A DNA stretch of 64,000 nucleotides from Helicobacter_B zhangjianzhongii (lineage in GTDB: Bacteria > Campylobacterota > Campylobacteria > Campylobacterales > Helicobacteraceae). The DNA is taken from positions 225,694-289,693 of the forward strand of contig NZ_JANURN010000002.1 of the NCBI RefSeq assembly GCF_030249855.1, in the 5' to 3' direction. A program made the position numbers and the translations under genes. Below, piece after piece: positions 1 through 8,041 of the stretch (the stretch's first letter is position 1; each line of letters starts with the position of its first letter). A model generated the notes under the pieces. The model was not told where the DNA came from. It was given only the letters and a program-made list of their open reading frames with translations, and searched no databases.

Positions 1-277
1 TCACCCCTAGCCGTATAGAATCGATCGCAGAATGCAGCGTGGCATTGCCGGTGATAACAATCATTTCATAGCGATTATTAAGCTGCTTTAAAAACTCTAG
101 CCCATTCATATGTGGCATATTTAAATCCGTGATCACAAGCTGATAGCTAGAGTCCAGCTCTTTTAGCGCGTCTTTGGGACTGCGGAAAGTTACTACACGC
201 AAGTCCTTATGCTCGGCGAAAAACAGCTCTAGGCTTTTTCGCATATTGATGTCATCTTCTACGATTGCGATTTTCAT
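1..277 (-). CDS. flgR: Response regulator, FlgR-type (partial, N-terminal 92 residues)
   Basis: The first 92 residues of a two-component response regulator; the rest lies beyond the left edge. The receiver fold is clear: acidic pocket E7-D8-D9, phosphoacceptor Asp51 in the stretch ITDLNMPHMNG, and Thr76 in VITGNAT. The start MKIAIVEDDINMRKSLELFF resembles H. pylori FlgR, the NtrC-like activator of sigma-54 flagellar genes that is phosphorylated by FlgS. The AAA and DNA-binding domains that would prove this are outside the window. An AAGGAG box lies 4 nt before the ATG, inside the last codons of the upstream gene, so the two are probably translated together. Receiver domain certain, FlgR identity likely. 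Confidence 0.7.
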   Translation of the reverse strand, partial: MKIAIVEDDINMRKSLELFFAEHKDLRVVTFRSPKDALKELDSSYQLVITDLNMPHMNGLEFLKQLNNRYEMIVITGNATLHSAIDSIRLGV

Positions 278-278
278 C

Positions 279-1397
279 TCACTCCTTTAGCACTTCTATG
301 ATTAGATAGCGATTATCCAAATGCGCCAAAATCCGCTGCGGCGGGAATGCAAAGGTAGTAGAATCCAGCACGCGCGTATTTTGGCTTGTAAGTCCATCGT
401 GCCGCACGCTCGCCCGCCCTTTGCGTAGGCACTCAAGCACTTCTTCTTGGTAATGGGTCAAAATATATTTAATGGCATAGCTTTCATCATCGGTGATTAG
501 GTCGTTTATGGGGGTATTAAGCGAGCAGGTGTAGGCGATTTTGAGCGTGCGAGCTTTTAGCGTGATGGGATCAGCGACACTATATCGCTCGCCGGTGATT
601 ATGCCATCGTGGGTTTGGGCGGTGTAGGAGATGATAAACTCTAGCTTGTTTGTGTTTGGCGTTGGCTTTTGCGCGCTTTTGCGGGAGTCTGCGCGGTGGG
701 CTTGCTCATTACCGCTAAGGTAAATCCCTGCGCCCACCGCTCGCCGCGCGCAACCCACAAAATCATCGCAAAACAAGGGATACCGCTCGGCGTTAGCCGA
801 TGTTTCTTTAGAAAATCCTGCCGCCTGCGGCGTTTTTACACTTTTGGCGTTACCCCTAGAATCCACTTTTTGCGTTTGTGCGTTTGTGTCAAAAATCCTG
901 CCGCCTGCGGCGTTTTCATCAAACACGCTTTGAGCCCTTGCGTTTTTGTTGCAAAATCCTGCCGCCTGCGACTTGTTTAAACTTTGGGCTTGCTTGCTAG
1001 AATCCACTTTTTGCGTTTTTGTGGTGAGACTTTCAAAAGTGGATTCTAGGGCGTGCGTTTTTTGTGTGATGCTTTTGTGGATTACTAAAGAAGCTGCGGC
1101 TTCGCCTTGCTTTGCCACGCCTTGCTGGCGCAAGGCTCGCAATGACGATAAAAAAGCTTCATTGCTAGAATCCACTTTTTCTAAAAAAGCTATTTTTCCG
1201 TCATTGCGAGATTTTGCGGTAGCAAAATCGTGGCAATCCATAGTGTTTGTGGGAGTAAAAATAGCATTGTTATGAAAAATCCTAGAATCCACTTTTTTTG
1301 CGGTAGCAAAATCAGCGACATTCCTAGAATCCACTTGTGCTTGTGTGTTTGTGATAATCGCCCATATCATCGCTATATATGCGACTTTTTTATTCAT
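279..1397 (-). CDS. Hypothetical exported protein with a repeat-derived middle
   Basis: About 372 residues. I chose the ATG at 1397 because GGAG lies 9 nt upstream and the protein then starts with a signal peptide (MNKKVAYIAMIWAIITNTQA). The last ~120 residues look like a real, non-repetitive domain. Roughly residues 20-245 are translated dispersed repeats: KVDSR or KVDSS peptides, FATAKSRND, SLRALRQQG, AAGF and a GAGIYLSGNEQAHRADS block. The original protein was probably only ~140 residues. It ends 1 nt before the response regulator ATG, so it belongs to the same transcript. Function not recognised. Confidence 0.6.
   Translation of the reverse strand: MNKKVAYIAMIWAIITNTQAQVDSRNVADFATAKKVDSRIFHNNAIFTPTNTMDCHDFATAKSRNDGKIAFLEKVDSSNEAFLSSLRALRQQGVAKQGEAAASLVIHKSITQKTHALESTFESLTTKTQKVDSSKQAQSLNKSQAAGFCNKNARAQSVFDENAAGGRIFDTNAQTQKVDSRGNAKSVKTPQAAGFSKETSANAERYPLFCDDFVGCARRAVGAGIYLSGNEQAHRADSRKSAQKPTPNTNKLEFIISYTAQTHDGIITGERYSVADPITLKARTLKIAYTCSLNTPINDLITDDESYAIKYILTHYQEEVLECLRKGRASVRHDGLTSQNTRVLDSTTFAFPPQRILAHLDNRYLIIEVLKE
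660..1345. repeat. Cluster of dispersed palindromic repeats inside a gene
   Basis: Contains many copies of the genome-wide repeat modules: the 15-mer AAAAGTGGATTCTAG in both orientations, the hairpin GCCGCCTGCGGC, the module with inner arms TACCGC/GGTAAAT (about 700-745), and the module that starts GTCATTGCGAG and ends GTGGCAATCCATA (about 1200-1242). All remain in frame in the host gene. Confidence 0.85.
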
Positions 1398-1441
1398 CAA
1401 CACACGCTCCATATCGCCAAATTCCGCGCATTATAACACAG

Positions 1442-2581
1442 CTAAAAAAGCATAATAAAGCTTGCATACCAAAATGGCGTGCGCGTGATCACAATATCTT
1501 TAGACACGATAGATTCTCCATTAGAGTAGCTAGCTGTGGATTCTAGCCCTAGTCGCAGCTCACTAGGCAGCCCCACCGCACTCATAGGGATTTTCGCGCC
1601 AAAATCAAGCTTATAGCGCGAAGTGAGGGAAAAGCTCGCCCCAAGATTGAAGCCATAATCCACTTGCAATAAATAATTCCACAACACATCTTTGCTAGTA
1701 AGTCCATTGGTATATTTAGCTAGATTCTCATTAGCTTGGTCAAAAAACAGCAGCACGCCTATGCTTAGTCCCCCATACAAGCCCACTGCCATATCCTTTA
1801 GCACACGATTTTCCCCAAGAGTGCCAAAGATACTAAAGGGCAGCTCCGCTAGCACATCGACATTCATACCCCCAAGCACATAGTAAAAGCTCCCCACCGC
1901 CTCTTCGCCTATGCGCTCTGTCCCAGCACTAAGCAGCCCATCGCCATAGAGCCTAGTGCCTAAAAATGGGTTAAAAAACCTTTGATACCCAAAGCCCCCA
2001 CCAAAGGCAAAAAGATTAGAGACAAAATCAATCCCCTGCTCGCCATTGTGAAATATCCCGCTAATTTTGCAGCCACTTTTATCTGTATCAGTGCAGACAA
2101 AGCCTGCTTCATCTTTGGGGACATTGTTTGTTTTGTTATACAGCCCATCTTGGTAGCGTTGCGTAAGTGTGCTAGTCCCTAGCATAACGCTAGCAAAGGC
2201 TCCGCTCTTTTTATCCGCACTTGTGTAATACCTGCTTAAATCCGCCTTTTTGCTAGGATCTGCGTGTGGGAAGCGCGCTTGTATATAGTCTCCAGACTTA
2301 TAGGGCATAGGCTCTGGTGTGATGCCATTAGCGCGTAAAAGCTTCTCATAATGCTTGATTTTTTCCTGCGTGCTTTTGCCCTGCAGTGATCGCTCCTGTG
2401 CGCGCAAAATCTCTATCACATCAACGCGCCTATTCTCCAAAGTCGCAAAGCTTTTTTCATCAAGCAGCAATTCATCATTACTTAAGCCTTCAGCCGCACT
2501 TAGCCCATAGCATTGCGATAATGCCATAAAAGCTAGAAAGCCATTTAGAGATAAGATTTTAAGTGCTTGATTGATACACAT
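1442..2581 (-). CDS. Outer-membrane beta-barrel protein, Helicobacter type
   Basis: 379 residues. A signal peptide runs to about residue 30 (ending GLSAAEG), followed by a ~100-residue periplasmic part. The C-terminal two thirds is a barrel with alternating glycine- and aromatic-rich strands such as FAFGGGFGYQRFF and AVGLYGGLSIGVLLFF. It ends in Phe (FWYASFIMLF), the usual C-terminal BAM-recognition residue. It is third in a tandem of three barrel genes, 10 nt after the preceding stop, and has no repeat insertions. Likely surface exposed; the ligand is unknown. Confidence 0.8.
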   Translation of the reverse strand: MCINQALKILSLNGFLAFMALSQCYGLSAAEGLSNDELLLDEKSFATLENRRVDVIEILRAQERSLQGKSTQEKIKHYEKLLRANGITPEPMPYKSGDYIQARFPHADPSKKADLSRYYTSADKKSGAFASVMLGTSTLTQRYQDGLYNKTNNVPKDEAGFVCTDTDKSGCKISGIFHNGEQGIDFVSNLFAFGGGFGYQRFFNPFLGTRLYGDGLLSAGTERIGEEAVGSFYYVLGGMNVDVLAELPFSIFGTLGENRVLKDMAVGLYGGLSIGVLLFFDQANENLAKYTNGLTSKDVLWNYLLQVDYGFNLGASFSLTSRYKLDFGAKIPMSAVGLPSELRLGLESTASYSNGESIVSKDIVITRTPFWYASFIMLF

Positions 2582-2591
2582 ACACGCCTAC

Positions 2592-3626
2592 TTAGAAAAG
2601 ATACTGATAGCTTACAAGATACATAAGCCTAAAGGCAAAATTATCATTGATGACACTTGGTGGGAGCTTCACGCCAGCTTCTAGGCGATGATGATATGCC
2701 AAAGTCGCAGAAATCCCAGCATTTAGCACACTGCCTACGATGATTTGGTGGTTTCTATACACATTTTCTAGCCTTTGATCAAATATCGCTAGCCCTCCGC
2801 CTACACCAGCGTATGCCCCTAGATAATATCCATCATCAGTGATCGCCAAATCCCCAAACACATCAAGATTGAAGCTAAAAAGCTGCATTGTAATGCTATC
2901 TTGGATATTGTTTGAAGAATTCCACGCGGCAAGGTATTGCCCATAGACACGGATCCCCATAGGCGCAGAGTCGATAAAGTGCATATAGCCCCCACTTGCC
3001 CCTAGCACAAAGGGATTGATTGCAGCTGGATAGGGTCTGCCGAGTCTTTGCAGTGTGATGTCCATATTGCTAGCCCCAAGGATTACGCCCACAAACGCGC
3101 CATTTCTAGCGCGGTTTTCTAGCGTGCGGGCTTGGGATTTTAGGTGGTGGTAGTATTGAGCGCGCAAGAAGTAGAGCTGCTTGCTGGAATCTGTGCTGGA
3201 TTCGGCTTTTCTAAAGAAACCTGCTGCGGCTTCGCCTTGCACCGCTGTCGCTGGTTTTGGGCTAGAATCGTGGATTTCTTCGCCGCTCGATAGACGCCCA
3301 AGTCTTATCTCCTTACGCGGCTTGAAAAACCCCGATTCTAGCTCCAAAATCCTAGAGTCCTTTGCTTTTATGTTGTTACTAGAATCCACTTTTTTATTTT
3401 CGGCGGATTTTTCAAAACCGCCCTGATTGTCTTCTTCAAGGATTCTAGGAGTTCTAAAGAAACCTGCTTGCGTGCTTGCGCCTTGCACCGCTTCACTTGT
3501 TTTGGGGGCAGAGCTAGAGTCTGCGGCTGCATCCAAATCCCCAAAATCTGCGGAATGACTACCCAAAGCCAAATTCCACACAAACAAAGCGTGTAAAATC
3601 AAAAGAACTGCCACCCTAAAACACAT
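2592..3626 (-). CDS. Outer-membrane beta-barrel protein with repeat-derived linker
   Basis: About 344 residues from the ATG at 3626, chosen because GGTGGGG precedes it by 7 nt and the protein then starts with a signal peptide (MCFRVAVLLILHALF). It overlaps the upstream gene by 11 bp. The barrel occupies about residues 170-344 (GAFVGVILGASNMDI to MYLVSYQYLF, terminal Phe). Between signal peptide and barrel lie ~120 residues largely made of translated repeats (SEAVQGASTQAGFF, KKVDSSNN, GEEIHDSSPKPATAVQGEA). The insertion sits in the periplasmic linker, where it should be tolerated. Confidence 0.75.
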   Translation of the reverse strand: MCFRVAVLLILHALFVWNLALGSHSADFGDLDAAADSSSAPKTSEAVQGASTQAGFFRTPRILEEDNQGGFEKSAENKKVDSSNNIKAKDSRILELESGFFKPRKEIRLGRLSSGEEIHDSSPKPATAVQGEAAAGFFRKAESSTDSSKQLYFLRAQYYHHLKSQARTLENRARNGAFVGVILGASNMDITLQRLGRPYPAAINPFVLGASGGYMHFIDSAPMGIRVYGQYLAAWNSSNNIQDSITMQLFSFNLDVFGDLAITDDGYYLGAYAGVGGGLAIFDQRLENVYRNHQIIVGSVLNAGISATLAYHHRLEAGVKLPPSVINDNFAFRLMYLVSYQYLF

Positions 3627-4389
3627 AGCTATACCCCACCATAGTCGCCGCCCCAAACCAATCTAGCTTGTCATTGATGATGAATTTTATCTCTGCTTCT
3701 GTGCGATGTTTTGTCGCTATCACAACATCAAAGCCTAGGTTGATCACCCCACCAAGGCTAGAATCAGGCTTATTATCATACGCCATACTAAATAGCCCTA
3801 GCCCCATAATCGCGCCAGATTCTAGCCCCTTTGCCACAGGCAAATCCACCAAAATATCCGCACTCACTCCAACTCCGCTAAAGCCAATATCCGCATAACT
3901 AAGCTCCTTGGCATTGCTACCTAGATACTGCACATAGATTCTACTGCCTACGATATTGGGGATAGAGAGCCTATCATACAAAGAGGGATAGAAGCTTTGA
4001 TACCCCACTTTTGCCCCATAGGCATAGGCATTGCCCGAGAGGTAGGCGGGGTCATTTGTGGCATTGTGAAAGATCCAGCCCCCATAAAGCCCGATAAACA
4101 CGCCTGTTTTTTGATTAGAGGCTTCAAGGCTATTGACTAGATCGATGATCTCTTCATCTGTGGTGGCATTATAGGCGATGATATATGGATAGTAAGAAAG
4201 GTCAAGATTGTCATAGTCAAGGGGCTTGTCTGGATCAAGATAGGGGGCTATCTGGCTAGCTTGGCAAAGGCAGGCAGAAATTGCTAGCAAGATAGCCCCT
4301 CTTGCCATACGCCTATACAAAAGCAACGCCCTGCCCCCTACTTGTAAGCCCAAACTACACGCCCCCTTGGCATAACTCTTATCTCTCAT
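3616..4389 (-). CDS. Outer-membrane beta-barrel protein, first of a tandem
   Basis: About 257 residues from the ATG at 4389, which has AAGGG 5 nt upstream. A later ATG at 4308 would begin directly with a classical signal peptide (MARGAILLAISACLCQAS), so the start is uncertain. After cleavage there is a ~60-residue N-terminal part, then strands such as GVFIGLYGGWIF, ending AATMVGYSYVF with C-terminal Phe. It heads the run of three barrel genes and carries no dispersed repeats. The three share architecture rather than obvious sequence identity. Confidence 0.75.
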   Translation of the reverse strand: MRDKSYAKGACSLGLQVGGRALLLYRRMARGAILLAISACLCQASQIAPYLDPDKPLDYDNLDLSYYPYIIAYNATTDEEIIDLVNSLEASNQKTGVFIGLYGGWIFHNATNDPAYLSGNAYAYGAKVGYQSFYPSLYDRLSIPNIVGSRIYVQYLGSNAKELSYADIGFSGVGVSADILVDLPVAKGLESGAIMGLGLFSMAYDNKPDSSLGGVINLGFDVVIATKHRTEAEIKFIINDKLDWFGAATMVGYSYVF

Positions 4390-4405
4390 CAAAGCCCTTG
4401 TATGT

Positions 4406-4411
4406 TATAAT
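4406..4411 (+). promoter_or_regulatory. Extended -10 promoter for panB
   Basis: TATAAT preceded by TGT (TGTTATAAT), the extended -10 form common in Campylobacterota. It lies about 80 nt before the panB ATG. The divergent -10 for the outer-membrane protein genes lies 20 nt to the right, so the two transcripts would overlap. Confidence 0.55.
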
Positions 4412-4431
4412 CCCCTAGTCAAACGCGCTGT

Positions 4432-4437
4432 ATTATA
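4432..4437 (-). promoter_or_regulatory. -10 box for the outer-membrane protein operon
   Basis: The minus strand reads TATAAT about 43 nt before the start of the first barrel gene. No clear -35 is visible, as usual for this group. Confidence 0.45.
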
Positions 4438-4489
4438 GGTTTATCAAAGTTATAGGAAGTTTAAAATATCTCGCTACATAAGGATCACT

Positions 4490-5284
4490 ATGTCAAGCAA
4501 AAAGCTCACCCTAAAAGCCCTACAAAACAAAAAAGGCGTAGAAAAAATCACCGCCATAACCGCGTATGACGCACTCTTTGCCGGGATATTTGATGGCGAA
4601 GTTGATGTGATTTTGATAGGCGATAGCTTAAATATGAGCTTTGGCGGGTGTAGCGATACCACAAGCCTAAAGCTAGAGCATATCATCTACCACGCCCAAG
4701 CAGTCTGCCGCAAGGCAAAAAGCTCATTTCTCATAGCTGATATGCCCTTTGGCAGCTATACTACAAGAGATAGCGCACTGCGCAATGCCACCAAACTCAT
4801 CAAAGCCACGCAAGTTGATGCCTTAAAGCTTGAAGTTACACGCACAAAGCTTCATATCATCGAAGCTCTTATTGATGAAGGCATAGCCATAATGCCCCAT
4901 ATCGGGCTTATGCCTCAATATATCAAGGCAGAAGGCGGCTATAAGATTAAAGGCAGAGATGAGACGCAGAGCAAAGAGCTACTAGAATCCGCTTTAGCAT
5001 TTGAGCAAGCAGGGGCGTTTGGGCTGCTATTAGAGGGCATTATCGCGCCTTGTGCTACCACCATCACACAAAGCGTGCAGATTCCCACCATAGGCATAGG
5101 CTCTGGGGCGGCGTGCGATGGGCAGATTTTGGTATGGAGCGATATGCTGGGGCTTTGCAGTGATATATCGCCGAAGTTTGTGCGCCGATATTTACAGGGG
5201 GCAGAGCTTATCAAGCAGGCGGTGCGTGAGTATGCTAGCGATGTGCGCAAGGGCAGCTTCCCTAGCGAGCAAGAGAGCTACTAG
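4490..5284 (+). CDS. panB: 3-methyl-2-oxobutanoate hydroxymethyltransferase
   Basis: 264 residues, the normal length. Transfers a hydroxymethyl group from methylene-tetrahydrofolate to alpha-ketoisovalerate, the first committed step of pantothenate and coenzyme A synthesis in the cytoplasm. Family signatures are intact: ITAYDALFAGIFDG at the start, IGDSLNM (magnesium-binding Asp), DMPFGSY, MPHIGLMPQY, LLEGI (catalytic Glu) and TIGIGSGAACDGQILVW. Start supported by AAGG 8 nt upstream. It is followed 32 nt later by ruvB on the same strand. Confidence 0.95.
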   Translation: MSSKKLTLKALQNKKGVEKITAITAYDALFAGIFDGEVDVILIGDSLNMSFGGCSDTTSLKLEHIIYHAQAVCRKAKSSFLIADMPFGSYTTRDSALRNATKLIKATQVDALKLEVTRTKLHIIEALIDEGIAIMPHIGLMPQYIKAEGGYKIKGRDETQSKELLESALAFEQAGAFGLLLEGIIAPCATTITQSVQIPTIGIGSGAACDGQILVWSDMLGLCSDISPKFVRRYLQGAELIKQAVREYASDVRKGSFPSEQESY

Positions 5285-5316
5285 AGAAGTGCTGGGAGTG
5301 TAAGGAGCTAGGATAT

Positions 5317-6354
5317 ATGGAAAAAATCTCGCTAGATTTTACCCACGATGATGATAAGCAAGCCCGTGTCGTAGGCGTGGAGAAAATCAGCTTTGAAGAG
5401 CGTAATGAAATCTCACTAAGACCAAGTATCTGGGGGGATTATATCGGGCAAGAACAGGTGAAAAAAAACCTAGAAATAGCCATCTTAGGCGCGAAAAAAC
5501 GCGGCGAATGCCTTATGCACACCCTGCTCTTTGGACCGCCCGGACTTGGCAAGACGACCTTAAGCCACATTATCGCCAATGAAATGAATGCCCCTATAAA
5601 GGTCTCTGCCGCGCCGATGATCGAGCGAGCAGGCGATCTAGCCGCATTGCTTACTAATTTGCAAGATGGGGAGATTTTGTTTATCGATGAGATCCACCGC
5701 CTAAGCCCCGCTATCGAGGAAATGCTCTATCCTGCTATGGAGGACTTTCGGCTCGATATTATCACAGGCTCTGGACCAGCGGCACAGACCATCAAAATCG
5801 ACTTGCCGCGCTTTATGCTCATTGGCGCGACAACTAGGGCTGGTATGCTCTCTCACCCCTTGCGCGATCGCTTTGGTATGGACTTTCGCTTGCAGTTTTA
5901 TAGCACAGATGAGCTAGCACAAATCATCAAAAAAGCGGCAAAAAAGCTTGAAAAAGGCATAGAAGACTCTGCTAGCATAGAGATCGCTAGCCGCTCGCGT
6001 GGCACGCCTAGGATCGCCCTGCGACTACTGCGCAGGATCCGCGATTTTGCCGATGTGAAAGATGAGGAGACAATCAGCCTAGAGACCACCAAGCAAGCCT
6101 TGCAAGAGCTAGGGGTCAATGAGCTTGGCTTTGATGCGCTGGATTTGCGCTATTTAGAAGCGATCGCACAAGCCAAAAAGCCCATAGGGCTAAATACAAT
6201 CGCAGCTATCATTAGCGAAGATGAAGATACGATCCAAGATGTGATCGAGCCGTATTTGCTAGCACAAGGATTTTTAGAGCGATCGGCTAGGGGGCGGATC
6301 GCTACGGCAAAGGTGTATGAGCTGTTGCGTTTGCAAAGCCCTAGGTTGTTATGA
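5317..6354 (+). CDS. ruvB: Holliday junction branch-migration helicase RuvB
   Basis: 345 residues. The AAA+ motor that pulls DNA through RuvA at Holliday junctions during recombinational repair. Visible: the N-terminal block RPSIWGDYIGQEQVKKNL, Walker A GPPGLGKTT near residue 73, Walker B DEIHR, sensor 1 and arginine finger in GATTRAGMLSHPLRDRFG, and the C-terminal winged helix with QGFLERSARGR. A GGAG box precedes the ATG. An N-terminal extension of ~15 residues with a DDD run is longer than usual. Confidence 0.97.
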   Translation: MEKISLDFTHDDDKQARVVGVEKISFEERNEISLRPSIWGDYIGQEQVKKNLEIAILGAKKRGECLMHTLLFGPPGLGKTTLSHIIANEMNAPIKVSAAPMIERAGDLAALLTNLQDGEILFIDEIHRLSPAIEEMLYPAMEDFRLDIITGSGPAAQTIKIDLPRFMLIGATTRAGMLSHPLRDRFGMDFRLQFYSTDELAQIIKKAAKKLEKGIEDSASIEIASRSRGTPRIALRLLRRIRDFADVKDEETISLETTKQALQELGVNELGFDALDLRYLEAIAQAKKPIGLNTIAAIISEDEDTIQDVIEPYLLAQGFLERSARGRIATAKVYELLRLQSPRLL

Positions 6355-6394
6355 GAGATTTGGCTTTACTTGGTGGGGATTTGGCTACGCGTTG

Positions 6395-6556
6395 TCTTTG
6401 CCCTTTTATTGTCATTGCGAGATTTTGTGCAGCAAAATCGTGGCAAAGCGTGGCTTCTTTAGAAAACAAGCGAAGCGAAGTTTCTTTAGAAAACAAGCGA
6501 AGCGAAGTTTCTTTAGTAATCCATAGAATCAAACCCCCTAGAATCCACTTTTGAAA
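6395..6556. repeat. Intergenic dispersed repeats between ruvB and htrA
   Basis: The gap between the convergent ruvB and htrA genes holds one GTCATTGCGAG...GTGGCAAAGCG hairpin module. It then has two tandem copies of a ~26-bp unit containing AAACAAGCGAAGCGAAG (about 6458-6512) and one TAGAATCCACTTTT. No gene is seen. Confidence 0.8.
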
Positions 6557-6576
6557 ATCACCCGGCTAAAGCAGGG

Positions 6577-7995
6577 CTATTTGACTACGATTGTCTTAAC
6601 GCCTTGGCTAGAATACACCAAAAATCGCTTGTTTTTGTCTTTGTATTTATTGAGCGCACGGGCGAAATCACTCGGGCTTTTAATGGCGATTTCTTCAACT
6701 TGGGAGATGATGTCGCCTTGGGCAAAGCCCGCGTCTTGGGCTTTGGAATTTTCTATGACATTAGTAACAATCACGCCTTGTATATCATCAGGTATCCCAT
6801 ATCGCTGGCGGATTTGCGGGCTTAGAGGTTCTACGCGCATACCCTTTAGCGCGCTAGATTCTGTGGCACTCTCTGGCAGCTTTTCATCTTGCTTGGCGTT
6901 TGCATCTTTGCGCTCTGCTAGGGTGATTGTGATATTTTGCGTTTTGCCATCGCGCAAGATTGTTAGGGTGATTTTTTGATTAGGCTTGATAGAGCCTATG
7001 CGATTGCGCAAGTCTGCGGCGTTTTTGATAGGCTTGCCATCTACTGCGGTGATGAGATCCCACACAAGTAGCCCTGCATTTTTTGCCGGGGATTTTGGGT
7101 CAATGCTGATGACTACCGCGCCTTTATGCTCGCCATAATTATTGCGCAAATCTTGGCTTATATCCTGTGTGCCTACGCCTAGGTAGCCGCGCGTGATTTT
7201 GCCGCTTTTGACAAGTGAGTCCGCCACTTCACGCACCATATTTGCAGGGATCGCAAAGCCTATGCCGTGATTGCCCCCGGAGCGCGATAGGATAGCGGTA
7301 TTCATACCAATAAGCACACCCCTAGAATCCACCAACGCACCGCCAGAATTCCCCGGGTTTATGGAGGCATCTGTTTGGATAAAGTTTTCATAAGTATTGA
7401 CTTGGATATTTTTGTTTGTCGCTGAGACTATACCTTGCGTAACGCTCTCTCCCACGCCAAATGGATTCCCGATAGCAAAGACAATATCCCCGATTTTGAC
7501 ATCAGCACTATCGCCAAACTTGATAGAGGGCAGATTATTTTTGCTAATGCGGATCACAGCAATATCGCCCTCTTTATCGCTGCCTACAAGCGTGGCGGTG
7601 TATTCATTAGGGTCATTGGGGATTGTTACGATGATTTTATCCGCGCCATCGATTACATGGTCATTAGTGATGATATAGCCATCAGGAGAGATGATCACAC
7701 CACTTCCAAGCGACCGCTCGATGCGGTCTTTGGGGATTTGATTATACATATCGCCGAAAAATTGCTGGAAAAATGGGTCATTAAACATTGGATTAAGATT
7801 GGTGGTGATTTTTTTCTGCGTGGAGATATTGACGACTGCTTGCGTGGCAGCGGCGATTACATCGTGGTAGGAATACACAGAATTAGCCTCGCCGACAGGA
7901 TTTATCCGCTTGGCGATAGCAGGGGCTTGCTTGATTTCATAGGCATAGCTTGATAGGACTAGCAAAGGGACTAGCGCGTAGGAAAGAAATCGCAT
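6577..7995 (-). CDS. htrA: Periplasmic serine protease/chaperone HtrA (DegP family)
   Basis: 472 residues with a signal peptide (MRFLSYALVPLLVLSSYAYE). Degrades or refolds damaged periplasmic proteins; in H. pylori and Campylobacter it is also secreted and cleaves host E-cadherin. The catalytic triad is readable: His113 (TNDHVIDG), Asp144 (KEGDIAVI) and Ser217 (NPGNSGGA). Two PDZ domains follow (about 270-370 and 380-472). The usual family length is ~470. Start supported by AAGGAG. It lies 46 nt downstream of waaC on the same strand. Confidence 0.95.
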   Translation of the reverse strand: MRFLSYALVPLLVLSSYAYEIKQAPAIAKRINPVGEANSVYSYHDVIAAATQAVVNISTQKKITTNLNPMFNDPFFQQFFGDMYNQIPKDRIERSLGSGVIISPDGYIITNDHVIDGADKIIVTIPNDPNEYTATLVGSDKEGDIAVIRISKNNLPSIKFGDSADVKIGDIVFAIGNPFGVGESVTQGIVSATNKNIQVNTYENFIQTDASINPGNSGGALVDSRGVLIGMNTAILSRSGGNHGIGFAIPANMVREVADSLVKSGKITRGYLGVGTQDISQDLRNNYGEHKGAVVISIDPKSPAKNAGLLVWDLITAVDGKPIKNAADLRNRIGSIKPNQKITLTILRDGKTQNITITLAERKDANAKQDEKLPESATESSALKGMRVEPLSPQIRQRYGIPDDIQGVIVTNVIENSKAQDAGFAQGDIISQVEEIAIKSPSDFARALNKYKDKNKRFLVYSSQGVKTIVVK

Positions 7996-8041
7996 AAAAA
8001 CTCCTTAAAAGTTATGTAAATGGCGATTATAAAGCCCTAGA

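Noticed and set aside
6455..6515. Two tandem ~26-bp units resembling a mini CRISPR
   Set aside because: Only two adjacent copies with no spacer between; the unit is one of the genome-wide repeat modules.
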